DNA from: JBBQVS01 sp038211295
GTDB taxonomy: Bacteria > Chloroflexota > Ktedonobacteria > Ktedonobacterales > Ktedonobacteraceae
Direction: 5' to 3'
Assembly (NCBI GenBank): GCA_038211295.1
Contig: JBBQVS010000033.1
Coordinates: 1-38,162, forward strand
DNA length: 38,162 bases
The position numbers were made by a program, and so were the translations under genes. The notes below the pieces were generated by a model, which was given only the letters and a program-made list of their open reading frames with translations, was not told where the DNA came from and ran no database searches. Numbering within the stretch: the first letter of the stretch is position 1; each line of letters opens with the position of its first letter. Below, in pieces: positions 16,600 to 25,930 of this stretch.

Positions 16600-17628
16600 A
16601 TGACTTCGATTGCTATTATCGGGGCGGGCATCAGTGGCCTGGCCGCCGCCCACACGTTGCAGGACGCAGGCCATACCGTGACCCTCTTTGAAAAGAGTCA
16701 CGGCGTCGGCGGACGAGCCGCGACTCGCAAACGCGACGGGTTTATCTACGATCATGGAGCACAATACTTCAAGGGTGGAAGCGAACTAAGCACGGAATGG
16801 ATCACGAAAAAGTTTGTTACGCCCGACCTGCTGGATATTGCCAAACCCGTTTGGATTTTCGACAGCATGGGCCACATTAAGCCGGGCGACCCCAAACAAA
16901 ACGCAGACCCTAAATGGTCGTACCGCACTGGTTTTACCGCGTTCGCCAAGCGTATGGCGCAGACCCTCGACGTTCGTTTAACGACACGGGTCGAACGCGT
17001 GCAACAGAGGACCGATGGCTGGCATATCTTCGCGGCAGAGAACACACTCCTAGGGAACTTCGAGCGACTGGTTGTTACGCTTCCCGCGACACAGGCCGTT
17101 GAGCTTGTAGAAGCGAGCGAGTTCACAGGCGAGCTGGAGCAGACAATCAGTACACAGTTGAGGCAGGCCGTCTATAACCCAGTTATCTCTGTAATGCTGG
17201 GCTACCAACCGGCACCACAGACGCGGCCTTATTACGCGCTGGTCAACACTGATAAGAGCCATGCCCTCTCGTGGCTGGCGTGGGAGCACGAGAAAGCACC
17301 TGAACGCGTCCCAGAGGGAACTGGTCTGCTGATTGCCCAGATGTCGCCTCAGTACAGCAAGACGCACCGTGAAACACCACAGACACACCTCTTTCAGGAT
17401 GTTGCCGCGCTTGTCTCGACTCTGCTCACCGAAGACCTGCACGCGCCAGTCTTTACCGATGTACAATACTGGCGGTACGCCCTGCCCGCGCAAAAAGCAG
17501 ACGCAGACGCGCTCCTCGGCTTCACGTTACCAGCGGGCCTTGCCTTCTGCGGCGATGGCTTTGTCGGTGGACGCGCCCACCTTGCTCTTGAAGATGGGGT
17601 ACGGGTCGCGCAACGTCTACTAGAGTGA
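16600..17628 (+). CDS. Renalase-like FAD/NAD(P)-dependent oxidoreductase
   Basis: A 342-residue flavoprotein of the amine oxidase/renalase-like superfamily. The Rossmann motif GAGISGLAAAHTL lies at about residues 8-20. It is followed by the FEKSHGVGGRAATRK segment and DHGAQYF, which are characteristic of bacterial renalase-like proteins. The C-terminal FAD contact is in GLAFCGDGFVGGRAHLALEDG. Bacterial renalases oxidise aberrant dihydro isomers of NAD(P)H, which would fit with nadK two genes upstream, but the substrate here is an inference. The ATG at 16600 has a weak purine-rich site upstream. An in-frame GTG at 16573 lies upstream but is less likely. It starts 49 bp after recN. Confidence 0.85.
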   Translation: MTSIAIIGAGISGLAAAHTLQDAGHTVTLFEKSHGVGGRAATRKRDGFIYDHGAQYFKGGSELSTEWITKKFVTPDLLDIAKPVWIFDSMGHIKPGDPKQNADPKWSYRTGFTAFAKRMAQTLDVRLTTRVERVQQRTDGWHIFAAENTLLGNFERLVVTLPATQAVELVEASEFTGELEQTISTQLRQAVYNPVISVMLGYQPAPQTRPYYALVNTDKSHALSWLAWEHEKAPERVPEGTGLLIAQMSPQYSKTHRETPQTHLFQDVAALVSTLLTEDLHAPVFTDVQYWRYALPAQKADADALLGFTLPAGLAFCGDGFVGGRAHLALEDGVRVAQRLLE

Positions 17629-17662
17629 CTGGAAAATACACGTACTGAATAAAGCACGCCTG

Positions 17663-17671
17663 TGCTATACT
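17663..17671 (+). promoter_or_regulatory. Extended -10 promoter element
   Basis: TG, one base, then TATACT at 17666-17671 makes an extended -10 element. No clear -35 is visible. It lies about 65 nt upstream of the small membrane protein gene. Confidence 0.4.
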
Positions 17672-17737
17672 ATAGAAAGAGACTATATCAGGAAGCCACA
17701 GCACCTTCCTCACTTGCCCAAAGGATGTATCGACACA

Positions 17738-17947
17738 ATGAATAAGAAACTTGTGAGCACTCTTTTGCTCTTTATCGTTTTTGCTGGCTTTTTATGGTGG
17801 GGACTTTCACTCCTCTGGTACGGTGTCACAACGCTCCGCACGCCCGCAGGCGACGGTGAAAATATCATCTATGCCCTTCTGCTTCTGGGATGCGCTGGAT
17901 ACGCCCTTGTGTCACTGCTCATGTTGCCACGCAGAAACCAACCGTAA
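17738..17947 (+). CDS. Small two-helix membrane protein
   Basis: A 69-residue protein of unknown function. It has two hydrophobic segments, about residues 5-27 (LVSTLLLFIVFAGFLWWGLS) and 43-62 (IIYALLLLGCAGYALVSLLM), joined by a short hydrophilic loop with a GDGE sequence. The tail is basic (LPRRNQP). The chosen ATG follows AAAGGA at a rather long 12 nt; an in-frame TTG at 17714 would add 8 residues. No conserved motif was recognised. Confidence 0.6.
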   Translation: MNKKLVSTLLLFIVFAGFLWWGLSLLWYGVTTLRTPAGDGENIIYALLLLGCAGYALVSLLMLPRRNQP

Positions 17948-17986
17948 ATACTTTTTTCTCTGTAATATGTTAGCTAGGAAATGTAC

Positions 17987-18454
17987 ATGTTTGACGAGCC
18001 AGTAGTATCGCCGTTGGCTATCCGTATCGCGACTCCTGACGACCTTCCGCACGTTGAACGCCTCGATGGTCTTAGCACATCTCCTACACGCAATATGCAC
18101 CGTGACATGGAGAAATACTTTGGCTCGGTTGACCCTTCAACTCATGAGCGAACGCTGATTTTTCTTGGCGAACTGCTCGGCGTTGTCGTCGCGAAAGCCG
18201 AATTGATGCTTCCCGCGCAAGACATGTCACATGCTGTCGGCTATGTCAAGCGTGTCGTTGTCGATCCCACATACCGCAAACAGGGACTGGCACGTCAACT
18301 TATGCAGTACATTATCGGATTCGCAAAGACCGAGCAAGACCTTGAGGCCATCGATCTGCATACCTGGGAACACAATGTCTCCGCGATTCACCTCTATGAG
18401 ACGCTTGGCTTTGAGCTACAACACCGCGAACTGTATTTTCGTCTGACGCTGTAA
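17987..18454 (+). CDS. GNAT family N-acetyltransferase
   Basis: A 155-residue GCN5-related acetyltransferase. It opens with the typical LAIRIATPDDLPHVERL strand and helix. The acetyl-CoA binding motif A is VKRVVVDPTYRKQGLARQLMQ, with the R-K-Q-G-L-A pyrophosphate loop. Motif B follows as DLHTWEHNVSAIHLYETLGF, the pattern common in RimI-like enzymes. The substrate is unknown. The second of two closely spaced ATGs (17981 and 17987) is preferred, because AGGA is 7 nt before it. The gene starts 40 bp after the small membrane protein and is probably co-transcribed with it. Confidence 0.88.
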   Translation: MFDEPVVSPLAIRIATPDDLPHVERLDGLSTSPTRNMHRDMEKYFGSVDPSTHERTLIFLGELLGVVVAKAELMLPAQDMSHAVGYVKRVVVDPTYRKQGLARQLMQYIIGFAKTEQDLEAIDLHTWEHNVSAIHLYETLGFELQHRELYFRLTL

Positions 18455-18646
18455 CAAGCCGTAGTTTGTGACGCAACGCTTTTCCTCTTCGTTGTAAGGT
18501 GTGGGCCAGAAAGCTTCTTCGCACGCTTACTTTGCACTACTTTTCTGGTACTTCGACGGGAGGGAAAGCGCGTACAGCAGCCTCTACATCGGTGCGTTAA
18601 ACAATAGGATGGCACCGATAGGCCAGAGAAATAGACTCCACAAAAC
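18455..18646. other. Intergenic region without a recognised feature
   Basis: About 190 bp between the acetyltransferase and the membrane glycosyltransferase. The open frames crossing it on the minus strand are Cys/Arg/Ser-rich and look like shadows. I see no terminator, RNA gene or convincing promoter. Confidence 0.5.
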
Positions 18647-20209
18647 ATGGAATGCTCTATAGTACGACACGCGCGAACATGCAAACGTATGGAACAGCGA
18701 TCTGTCCTGACACAGAGGACTCGACCACAAATAGCGCACCAACAATGGCCTTCATACAGGTGGATGCGACACTTCTTCACGGAAGATGTCTCACCTGACA
18801 ATCGCCATGCCGTCGAACTACAACGCCGTGCCACCTGGATCGGTCTTGCTCTGGTGCTACAAACAATCAACGAGATAGACCACGATTGGTACTTTCCCTA
18901 CATCAAACCCTTTGGCTCTCTCATTCCTCTAGCACTTATCCTGGGAAGCTTTTACGCGATCTGGATGGCCTTCCATCCCACGCATCAAAAGGCTCTTTAT
19001 ACACAAAAACATCCGACGCGCCTACAACGCTTTTTCCTGATTTTGACGCTGCTAATCACAATCGCGGGGGGCATCGAAATGGGACGTGGCATCTGGATGT
19101 GTTTCTTGCCGCCGCAGTTTTCTAATGATGGGACATCACTTGACACAAACGCGGCAATTCTTCTGGTTGAGGGGCGTAACCCTTACACGGACTCTACTAT
19201 GATTGAGCTTGCGCGTCGCTTCCCCATTCAACCGGATTGGACAACGCCCCTGCGCGTTGGGCAGTTCAAGAATCACATGGATTATCCGTCAATGAGCGAT
19301 CTGCAATCCGTACTCGATACCGACTTCCGTGCAAAAAAAACGCCCGAATTTGAGTCGCACCTCAGCTATCCCGCGCTCTCTTTTCTGACGCTTGTCCCGT
19401 TTGTGCTGCTCAAAGACTACAATGTCCTTCCATTCTACATCGTGAGTTACCTGCTAATGGTGGCAATTGGTTGGAAGCTGGCGCGTCCCGAACTGCGTCC
19501 CTGGGTACTCTTGCTCGCGCTAGCAAACGTACCGATGTGGACTTCTACCGTCAGTGGCAACCTCGATGTATTCAGTACATTGCTTATCGTGATGGCCTGG
19601 TTTCTCCGCAATCGGCGTTGGGGTTCGGCTCTCTTTCTAGGACTGGCAATAGCAAGCAAGCAAACAACATGGTATTTGCTACCTTTCTATGCCATACTAA
19701 TTTTCCGTCAATATGGCTTCAAAGAAACGCTGTATCGTTTGAGCATTGCAGGGAGCCTCTTTTTCGCCTTTAACCTGCCATTCATCCTCTGGAATCCGCA
19801 GGCATGGCTTACCGGTATCATGACTCCATTGAACAAAGACATGTTCGCGATGGGCGTAGGCATCGTCGATCTCAGCATCACCCATCTGATCCCATACATG
19901 CCTCAGACGGTCTATTCTGTGCTTGAAGCGGTGGCGATGCTTGGCGCGTTGCTCTGGTACTGGCGCATCTGTCGCAAGCGTCCAGAGGCAGCAATGTTGC
20001 TCGCGGTTATTCCACTCTTCCTGGCCTGGCGCAGTTTGCCCTCCTACTTCTACTGTGCCGCCTTTCCTCTGTACCTCTTAATGGTCGCGCGACCTGTGGG
20101 GTCGACAGGCAAGTCCGCAAACATTGTGACTGATACGGAAAAAGAGCAGACGCACGGCTTGCTCAATCCACTTCATGCACGCGCGGCAATGCAACTGCCC
20201 AACGTGTAA
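18647..20209 (+). CDS. GT-C fold membrane glycosyltransferase (GT87/DUF2029-like)
   Basis: A 520-residue integral membrane protein with about ten or more hydrophobic segments between residues 65 and 480. The first large extracytoplasmic loop carries D161 and D166, then LLVEGRNPYTD, the pattern seen in polyprenol-phosphate-sugar-dependent GT-C glycosyltransferases. Later SGNLDVFSTLLIVMAW and GLAIASKQTTWYLLPF are typical of DUF2029/GT87 members. It would transfer a sugar to a cell-envelope acceptor, but donor and acceptor are unknown. The start is uncertain: neither this ATG nor the in-frame ATG at 18689 has a clear ribosome-binding site. It is followed by a 12-bp palindrome and a new promoter. 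Confidence 0.75.
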   Translation: MECSIVRHARTCKRMEQRSVLTQRTRPQIAHQQWPSYRWMRHFFTEDVSPDNRHAVELQRRATWIGLALVLQTINEIDHDWYFPYIKPFGSLIPLALILGSFYAIWMAFHPTHQKALYTQKHPTRLQRFFLILTLLITIAGGIEMGRGIWMCFLPPQFSNDGTSLDTNAAILLVEGRNPYTDSTMIELARRFPIQPDWTTPLRVGQFKNHMDYPSMSDLQSVLDTDFRAKKTPEFESHLSYPALSFLTLVPFVLLKDYNVLPFYIVSYLLMVAIGWKLARPELRPWVLLLALANVPMWTSTVSGNLDVFSTLLIVMAWFLRNRRWGSALFLGLAIASKQTTWYLLPFYAILIFRQYGFKETLYRLSIAGSLFFAFNLPFILWNPQAWLTGIMTPLNKDMFAMGVGIVDLSITHLIPYMPQTVYSVLEAVAMLGALLWYWRICRKRPEAAMLLAVIPLFLAWRSLPSYFYCAAFPLYLLMVARPVGSTGKSANIVTDTEKEQTHGLLNPLHARAAMQLPNV

Positions 20210-20230
20210 CATCTCAGTTCAAATATGCTT

Positions 20231-20251
20231 CGTCAGGTTCGCGAACCGACG
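20231..20251. repeat. Palindrome upstream of the TPR operon
   Basis: GGTTCGCGAACC at 20236-20247 is a perfect 12-bp palindrome. With one bulged A it extends to CGTC on the left and GACG on the right. No T run follows, so a terminator is unlikely. It lies about 20 bp upstream of the -35 box at 20271 and could be an operator. Confidence 0.35.
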
Positions 20252-20270
20252 AGGGTCGCCGTACCTGTTC

Positions 20271-20299
20271 TCGACTCTTTTGGTGCTTCGTGGTACAAT
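20271..20299 (+). promoter_or_regulatory. Promoter of the TPR-rlmD-maf-gluQ operon
   Basis: TCGACT at 20271-20276 (4 of 6 to the -35 consensus), a 17-nt spacer, and TACAAT at 20294-20299 (5 of 6). A TG one base before the -10 makes it an extended -10. It lies 44 nt upstream of the first ATG of the operon. Confidence 0.6.
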
Positions 20300-20342
20300 C
20301 GACACGGTGCGTATACAACGTGAGGAGAAAAAATAGACAGCC

Positions 20343-22565
20343 ATGCCACGAAAAAACGAGAACAGCCCAACACTTTCAGATGAAGAGAACAAGCAACTAC
20401 AGCACATTCTTGAACGCTCACAAGAGATCGCGCAACAGCTACATACCAGCACCACCCAGGCGCAGGCCGAGGCCGCGCTTCACGATATAACCACCCTGCC
20501 CGAAGGTGTGCAAATGGCTCTGTTCAAAGCACTCGCGAAAGTGCAAACCAGCGATGCCAGTGATATTGTTACCGCACTCAATGCGTTTAGCCCGCAAAAA
20601 GAGCTACGCAAAGAGGCACGCCGTTCACTGCTCCACTTGGATGCAGCGAAGGTCTACTCACAGTGGACGCCCCCAATTACGCAGGCAGCAGCGATTACGG
20701 TTAATGTCAGCAGCCCGCCGCGCTTCTTGCGGGGTGTTGTCACTCAGACGCGCGAAGAGGGTGAGGTTCAACTTGTCTTACACTGGGAGCAGGGCTACGA
20801 GTATAGCGAGGTTCGCACACTCAGTTTCTTGCTCGATTTCTGGAACGATGGCGTTAAAGATATGTTTGTAGAGGTCTCCGGCAGACGGGCCATTGAAAAC
20901 CGCCTGGCGGATATGCGAGTGAAGCTTCCCGATGCACATATTGTCGATTGCTCATTCGCGCAGGGGAAACGCCTGCTTGAAGAGGCTTTGTCCATCAATA
21001 CGTGGCGTGGTACAAAGCCACATAAAGAGTTTAGCAACCGCCTTCCACTTATCAACCAGCTCATTTTACGGGTCGAAGTGTCCGACGAGACAGAAGCGGT
21101 GAAAGAACAACCCATTATTCGTCCAGAGCTGGAAAACCAGGAGACGCTTGTCAACTTCATTGGCGCGTGGACGCTCGGCGACTACGGGCTGGCCTACGAT
21201 CTCTTGACCGAGGGAAGCAGTATTCGCAATGGCCTCTCGCGTGATGAGTGGATTGTGCGGCACCGCGCCTGGTATGATGAGGCCCACCCGACACGCCTGG
21301 AACTGGGCTTTGTACATGAGCGCGAACGTAGCCAGAGTGCGCTCTGGTTGCCCACGTCCGCTACCGCCCGCACCACAACAAAGAAGGATATCGAGCTGGG
21401 CTGGTCACTTGAGGTCATCGATACTCCGCTTGCTGGCACGTTGCGCGAACTGCCGATGGGAACCGCCATTTATAAAGAGACGGGACGGCACTGGTTCTGG
21501 ACAAGCTATACGGTGGAACAGACCCGCGATGGCTGGCGTATTCAGCAATTTACCGATGAGGGTGCCAATGTTCAGGGGCTTTCAATCGCGGAACTACAAA
21601 AACGTATTCAAGATTACGAGGCGGCGATAGAAGACACGTTAAAGCATCGCGATGAAGATACAAACACTTTTATGGAGACACTCGCATGGCGAATCGCACA
21701 ACTGTTGTGTTTCTATGATGCACTTCTGGTCAAACTCCCATTGGATCGACAGGTGCATGAAGAGGCGTATGGTCGCGCCCTGTTTGCAGGCAACGCGCAA
21801 CGCACACTCGTCTACCTTGAGCGTATGATACAACGCTTCCCCGATAACAAGGCGGAACTGCTGAAACGCCTGGGGGGAACTTACGCGGAACTGGGATATG
21901 AGCTAGAGCAACAGGGTCAGACTGAGCGCAAGGACTTCTTTCTCGCCCGTGCTGACACCGTGCTACACGAGTCAGTCGCGGCAGATGACACAGCGATGGG
22001 GCATATGTTGCTGGGTGAACTTTACCTTAGCATGGAGCGCATCGACGAGGCTGAGACCGAATTGCTATTGGCGAAAAGTATGGTCAAGGAACAAAACGAA
22101 GAAGCAGCGATTGAGGCGGGACTGGGCAACATTGCCATGCGCCGCGAACGGATGGCGGACGCCATTCCACATTATCAACGCGTTACAGAAACCGCGCCCG
22201 ATTATCCCGGCATCTGGTTCAACCTGGGCTTCGCCAATCGTCTCCTCGGCAACTTCGTAGAGGCCGAGCCAGCCTACAAGCGGGCAATTGAACTGGAGGC
22301 CAGCGATATTCGCCCTTATTCAGAACTTACAGCACTCTATATGAATGAGCCAAATCATGAAAAGGCACACGCTATCATCGAGCAAGGCGTGCGAGCCAAT
22401 CCATCGTCAGCCCATCTACACGCGCTCTTCGCCTCTGTTCTACTAGAATTGGGCGAGACACGCAACGCGCAACGCGAATTACAGACAGCCGAGACGCTTG
22501 ACGCATCGCTAGATATCGTGAAAAGCGTGCGCCAATACATGAACGAGAAAGCAAAGAAACGCTAG
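20343..22565 (+). CDS. TPR protein with NTF2-like central module (paralogue 1)
   Basis: A 740-residue soluble protein with no signal peptide. Residues 1-110 form a helical module with EGVQMALFKALAKVQ, and then KELRKEARRSLLHLD. Residues about 120-265 are a module absent from the next gene. Residues about 265-420 look like an NTF2/SnoaL-like cone: FIGAWTLGDYGLAYDLLTEG, LSRDEWIVRHRAW, and TGRHWFWTSYTVE. From about 490 to the end there are several tetratricopeptide repeats (for example HMLLGELYLSMERIDEAETEL and IWFNLGFANRLLGNFVEAEP). The function is unknown; TPRs suggest a scaffold. GAGGAG is about 15 nt from the ATG, unusually far. It is the paralogue of the next gene, 30 bp downstream. Confidence 0.8.
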   Translation: MPRKNENSPTLSDEENKQLQHILERSQEIAQQLHTSTTQAQAEAALHDITTLPEGVQMALFKALAKVQTSDASDIVTALNAFSPQKELRKEARRSLLHLDAAKVYSQWTPPITQAAAITVNVSSPPRFLRGVVTQTREEGEVQLVLHWEQGYEYSEVRTLSFLLDFWNDGVKDMFVEVSGRRAIENRLADMRVKLPDAHIVDCSFAQGKRLLEEALSINTWRGTKPHKEFSNRLPLINQLILRVEVSDETEAVKEQPIIRPELENQETLVNFIGAWTLGDYGLAYDLLTEGSSIRNGLSRDEWIVRHRAWYDEAHPTRLELGFVHERERSQSALWLPTSATARTTTKKDIELGWSLEVIDTPLAGTLRELPMGTAIYKETGRHWFWTSYTVEQTRDGWRIQQFTDEGANVQGLSIAELQKRIQDYEAAIEDTLKHRDEDTNTFMETLAWRIAQLLCFYDALLVKLPLDRQVHEEAYGRALFAGNAQRTLVYLERMIQRFPDNKAELLKRLGGTYAELGYELEQQGQTERKDFFLARADTVLHESVAADDTAMGHMLLGELYLSMERIDEAETELLLAKSMVKEQNEEAAIEAGLGNIAMRRERMADAIPHYQRVTETAPDYPGIWFNLGFANRLLGNFVEAEPAYKRAIELEASDIRPYSELTALYMNEPNHEKAHAIIEQGVRANPSSAHLHALFASVLLELGETRNAQRELQTAETLDASLDIVKSVRQYMNEKAKKR

Positions 22566-22595
22566 AACACGTATAAAGCGGAGAAAGAGAACATC

Positions 22596-24623
22596 ATGAC
22601 AGATAAAGACAAGAATGCTCAGTCGGGCCATACAGCAGAAGAGGAAGCACAAATACAACACATTCAGACGCACCTTCCGCAGATGGCTCAAAAGTTACGC
22701 AAAAGTCGCAACGAAACACAAATAGAGAGTGCGCTCGCTCTGTTTATAGAGGCATCGGAGAGCGTTCAGCTAGCGGTACTACGTATACTCGCACGCGAGA
22801 GAACAACTGACGCCGCCGATATCGCACTTGCTGTAAACACCTATACACCGGTTAAAGAAGTTCGCAAGGAAGCACGGCGCACACTGATTCGGCTTGAGAG
22901 CGGCAACATTTATCCAGAGTGGGAATTGCCCAGCGTCATGTCTCTCACCGAGGCTATGAATACAAGTGCGTTTGAGGGAGACGAGGACGAATTTGACGAT
23001 GAGGACGATGAGGGTGTCATCGAACACTTCCTTGAAAGCTGGAGTGAGGGCAACTACGAAGAGGCGTATGATACGCTCACGACCACCAGTCCTCTGCGTG
23101 GTGGCCTTTCACGCGAAGAATGGGTAGCGCGTCGGCAGGCGTGGGCTGCTGAGGCACAGCCAGAGCGCATAACTATTGATGTTGCCTATGGGCTTCAAGC
23201 CACTCTCACAGAAAATCAGCGTGCGGCACTCAGCGATAGCGCGGACACATTAGAAACGTTCTGGTCAATCGAGCTAAAAAACGTAACCGGAACCTATGAC
23301 TTACCTGAACTCCCAGTCGCGACGCAGGTCTATTCCGGCACGGGGCGACACTGGTTCTGGACTAACTACGTCTACGTTGTTGAGGGCGATGACTTGCGTA
23401 TTCATAGCATGGCAGATAGAGGCGCGGAACTACTCCAACTTCCGCCGACAACCATAGAACAACAGTTGCAAGAAGTGGCAGAAGAAATTGCCCTGGCATC
23501 CGCAGCATCAGGCAACATGCAAGATTTCGACGACGAGGATGAGGATGATGAAGAGAGAGAAGACAGGGACGAGGAGGACGAGATTGACGAAGATGAGCAT
23601 AACGGCGACGATGAGCTGGATATGGAAGATGTAGCGTGGCTCGTCCAACAATCACTTCATTATTGCGACGTATTGATTACCAAGGTCCCGGAGCAAGAGG
23701 CAACCTATGAGCTTGCCACTCAGCAGTCGGCACTCATAAACGAAGGCGAGCGGGCCGCCGCCTACCTCTCACTCGTTGCCGAACGCTTCCCCGCACAGCA
23801 AGGCATAGCGTTTCGCGCACTGGGAACCCTCTGTTCCGAACTCGCGCTGGAGGAAGACGAAGAGGTACTCGATAGCGAAGCATATCAACCTGATGGCGAC
23901 GAGGATGAGGCGCCTCAATTCACCAGCCGTTTCTTCCCACTCGCCGAAAAAGCGTTCCGCGACGCCATCGCTGCAAACAACGAGGTAGCAGACTACCTCT
24001 CGCTTGCAAACTTTTTCATTGAGCAGAACAAGCAACTCGATGAAGTGCATACACTCTTTATGCAGGCCCAGACCCTGACAAGCGACGCGAAAGCAATCGC
24101 GGCTATCGAGTCCGGGAAAGCCAGCCTTGCCCTCGCTCAGAAAAAACCTGAAGAGGCTCTGGCCCTTTACAAGCACGCGGCTGAGCTACAACCCAGCATG
24201 TCGAAAATCTGGTATATGCTTGGCGAGCTTCACCTCTCGCTTAAACAGCCAGAGGAGGCACGCAAAATGCTGGAGCAAAGTATCGAGCTTGACCCAGCCA
24301 CAACTGAAGCATATGGTGAGCTTGCAACACTCTACGTAGAGCAAAACAACGATAAAGCAGCTCTTACAGTGCTTGAACGCGGTAGAGCCGAGAACCCGCT
24401 TTCGGTTGAAATACTCTCCTCTCTCGCAATGCTCCACATCAACGAGGGAAATCTGCGCGAGGCTGAAGAGATAATCGAGGAAGCGGAAGCAATTGACTCG
24501 GACATGGAACTGGTACAGGTGGTGCGTCAGGTCATCACAATGCAAAAGGAAGCGCAGAGAAAGCAACAGCATTCAAACGCCCCGAAATCTAACAAGTCAA
24601 ACAAGCCGAAAAAGAAAAAATGA
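22596..24623 (+). CDS. TPR protein with NTF2-like central module (paralogue 2)
   Basis: A 675-residue paralogue of the preceding product. The N-terminal helical module has SVQLAVLRILARE and KEVRKEARRTLIRLE, and the NTF2-like module has FLESWSEGNYEEAYDTL, LSREEWVARRQAW and TGRHWFWTNYVYV. The module at 120-265 of paralogue 1 is replaced by a short acidic linker. Between the NTF2-like part and the TPRs there is an Asp/Glu run of about 35 residues at 310-346. TPRs follow from about 440 to 650, and the C terminus is Lys/Ser/Asn-rich and basic. The function is unknown. Its stop overlaps the rlmD ATG (ATGA), so the two are translationally coupled. Confidence 0.8.
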   Translation: MTDKDKNAQSGHTAEEEAQIQHIQTHLPQMAQKLRKSRNETQIESALALFIEASESVQLAVLRILARERTTDAADIALAVNTYTPVKEVRKEARRTLIRLESGNIYPEWELPSVMSLTEAMNTSAFEGDEDEFDDEDDEGVIEHFLESWSEGNYEEAYDTLTTTSPLRGGLSREEWVARRQAWAAEAQPERITIDVAYGLQATLTENQRAALSDSADTLETFWSIELKNVTGTYDLPELPVATQVYSGTGRHWFWTNYVYVVEGDDLRIHSMADRGAELLQLPPTTIEQQLQEVAEEIALASAASGNMQDFDDEDEDDEEREDRDEEDEIDEDEHNGDDELDMEDVAWLVQQSLHYCDVLITKVPEQEATYELATQQSALINEGERAAAYLSLVAERFPAQQGIAFRALGTLCSELALEEDEEVLDSEAYQPDGDEDEAPQFTSRFFPLAEKAFRDAIAANNEVADYLSLANFFIEQNKQLDEVHTLFMQAQTLTSDAKAIAAIESGKASLALAQKKPEEALALYKHAAELQPSMSKIWYMLGELHLSLKQPEEARKMLEQSIELDPATTEAYGELATLYVEQNNDKAALTVLERGRAENPLSVEILSSLAMLHINEGNLREAEEIIEEAEAIDSDMELVQVVRQVITMQKEAQRKQQHSNAPKSNKSNKPKKKK

Positions 24624-25930
24624 GAGAACAGCAGGAACGCAGTATTGCGTACTATACCGTTACGCTGAGTTCATTGACACGCACGGGTGATGCACTCACC
24701 GAGATCATTCCAGTAGATGAAGAGGGGGAGACAGGCGAACGGCATATACTCCATGTGCCGGCTGGCCTGCCAGGAGAGCGCGTCACCATTGCCGTTGAGG
24801 AGCCGTTATATCCACGCCCTGGCAGGCGGAGCCGACGCTGGAAACAGCGTCCGCCCCGTGTCTGGATCACCGAGATACATCACGCGTCACCTTTGCGCGT
24901 AGCTGCTCCGTGTCCCGTGTTCGGCGTGTGTGGCGGCTGTCAGCTACAACACATGCAGTACGAGGCACAGCTTGCATGGAAGCGCAGCGTGGTGGAACAA
25001 CTCTTGCACGCTATCGGCAACTTTCCTGACCCACCACTTCTCGCAACGGTGCCATGTGACATTCCCTGGCACTACCGCAACCATATGCGCTTCTCGGTGA
25101 ACCGCGAGGGCGAAGTTGGCCTAACCGCCCGTGGCTCGCACCGCGTGCTACCACTTGTCGCCTGCCCCATCGCGCACGAACAGATCAATCAGGCACTGAA
25201 CATAGTGCGCAAGCAAAAGAACGCGCAACCGCAAGTGCTGATTCGGTGCGGAACAGCGACGCGCCAGATGCTGATTCAGCCAGCACAGACCGCCGAGGTC
25301 GTCGAGCAACTTACGGAACATGGCCTCGCGATACAGAGCGAAACAATGGAGGAGGTACTTTGCGGCGCGACCTTCCGTATCCGCCCAAGCTCATTTTTTC
25401 AAACAAACACGGCGCAAGCCGAGAAGATGGTTCAGATGGTCTTAGAGGGCATACGCTCCATTTCCCAGAATACCAACAAACAAGCCAATGATCTGACCAT
25501 TGTTGACGCATATTGCGGCGTTGGCACGTTCGCGCTCCTGCTCGCGCCACATGTCGGAAAAGTCATAGCCATCGAGGAGTCCACAAGTGCCATTAAGGAT
25601 GCTCAATGGAACATGCGGGCGATGCCGAACGTCCAGATACTCAAAGGTAAAGTCGAGACCGTTCTTCCTGAGATCGCGCGAGGACTGGACGGACTGGTGA
25701 TTGACCCACCGCGTGCGGGTTGTCAACAGGTCGTGCTAGACGCGTTGATTGAGCATCCCGTCGCGTGCATCGTCTACGTCTCCTGCGATCCCGCCACACT
25801 CGCACGCGATCTCGATATTCTTTGCCATGTTCATCCTATCTACCGTCTGCGTTCAATTCAGCCGCTTGACATGTTTCCTCAAACGGCCCATATTGAAAGT
25901 GTCGCGGTTCTGGAGCGTATACACTCATGA
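24620..25930 (+). CDS. rlmD: 23S rRNA (uracil-5-)-methyltransferase, RlmD/RumA type
   Basis: A 436-residue SAM-dependent RNA m5U methyltransferase. A TRAM-like domain occupies about residues 10-90. The 4Fe-4S ligands are C98, C104 and C107 (CPVFGVCGGC) plus a cysteine in LVACPIAHEQ. The SAM motif is VDAYCGVGTFALLLA, and the catalytic nucleophile is C389 in YVSCDPATLARD, with E426 in AHIESV as the expected general base. The presence of the cluster points to RlmD or RlmCD rather than TrmA, but the target uridine cannot be fixed from sequence. It is coupled at both ends: it overlaps the upstream TPR gene and the downstream maf gene by 4 bp each. Confidence 0.93.
   Translation: MREQQERSIAYYTVTLSSLTRTGDALTEIIPVDEEGETGERHILHVPAGLPGERVTIAVEEPLYPRPGRRSRRWKQRPPRVWITEIHHASPLRVAAPCPVFGVCGGCQLQHMQYEAQLAWKRSVVEQLLHAIGNFPDPPLLATVPCDIPWHYRNHMRFSVNREGEVGLTARGSHRVLPLVACPIAHEQINQALNIVRKQKNAQPQVLIRCGTATRQMLIQPAQTAEVVEQLTEHGLAIQSETMEEVLCGATFRIRPSSFFQTNTAQAEKMVQMVLEGIRSISQNTNKQANDLTIVDAYCGVGTFALLLAPHVGKVIAIEESTSAIKDAQWNMRAMPNVQILKGKVETVLPEIARGLDGLVIDPPRAGCQQVVLDALIEHPVACIVYVSCDPATLARDLDILCHVHPIYRLRSIQPLDMFPQTAHIESVAVLERIHS

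Noticed and set aside
18394..18870. A 158-residue Cys/Arg-rich frame on the minus strand
   Set aside because: It overlaps the ends of the acetyltransferase and glycosyltransferase genes and has no motif; its composition is that of an antisense shadow.
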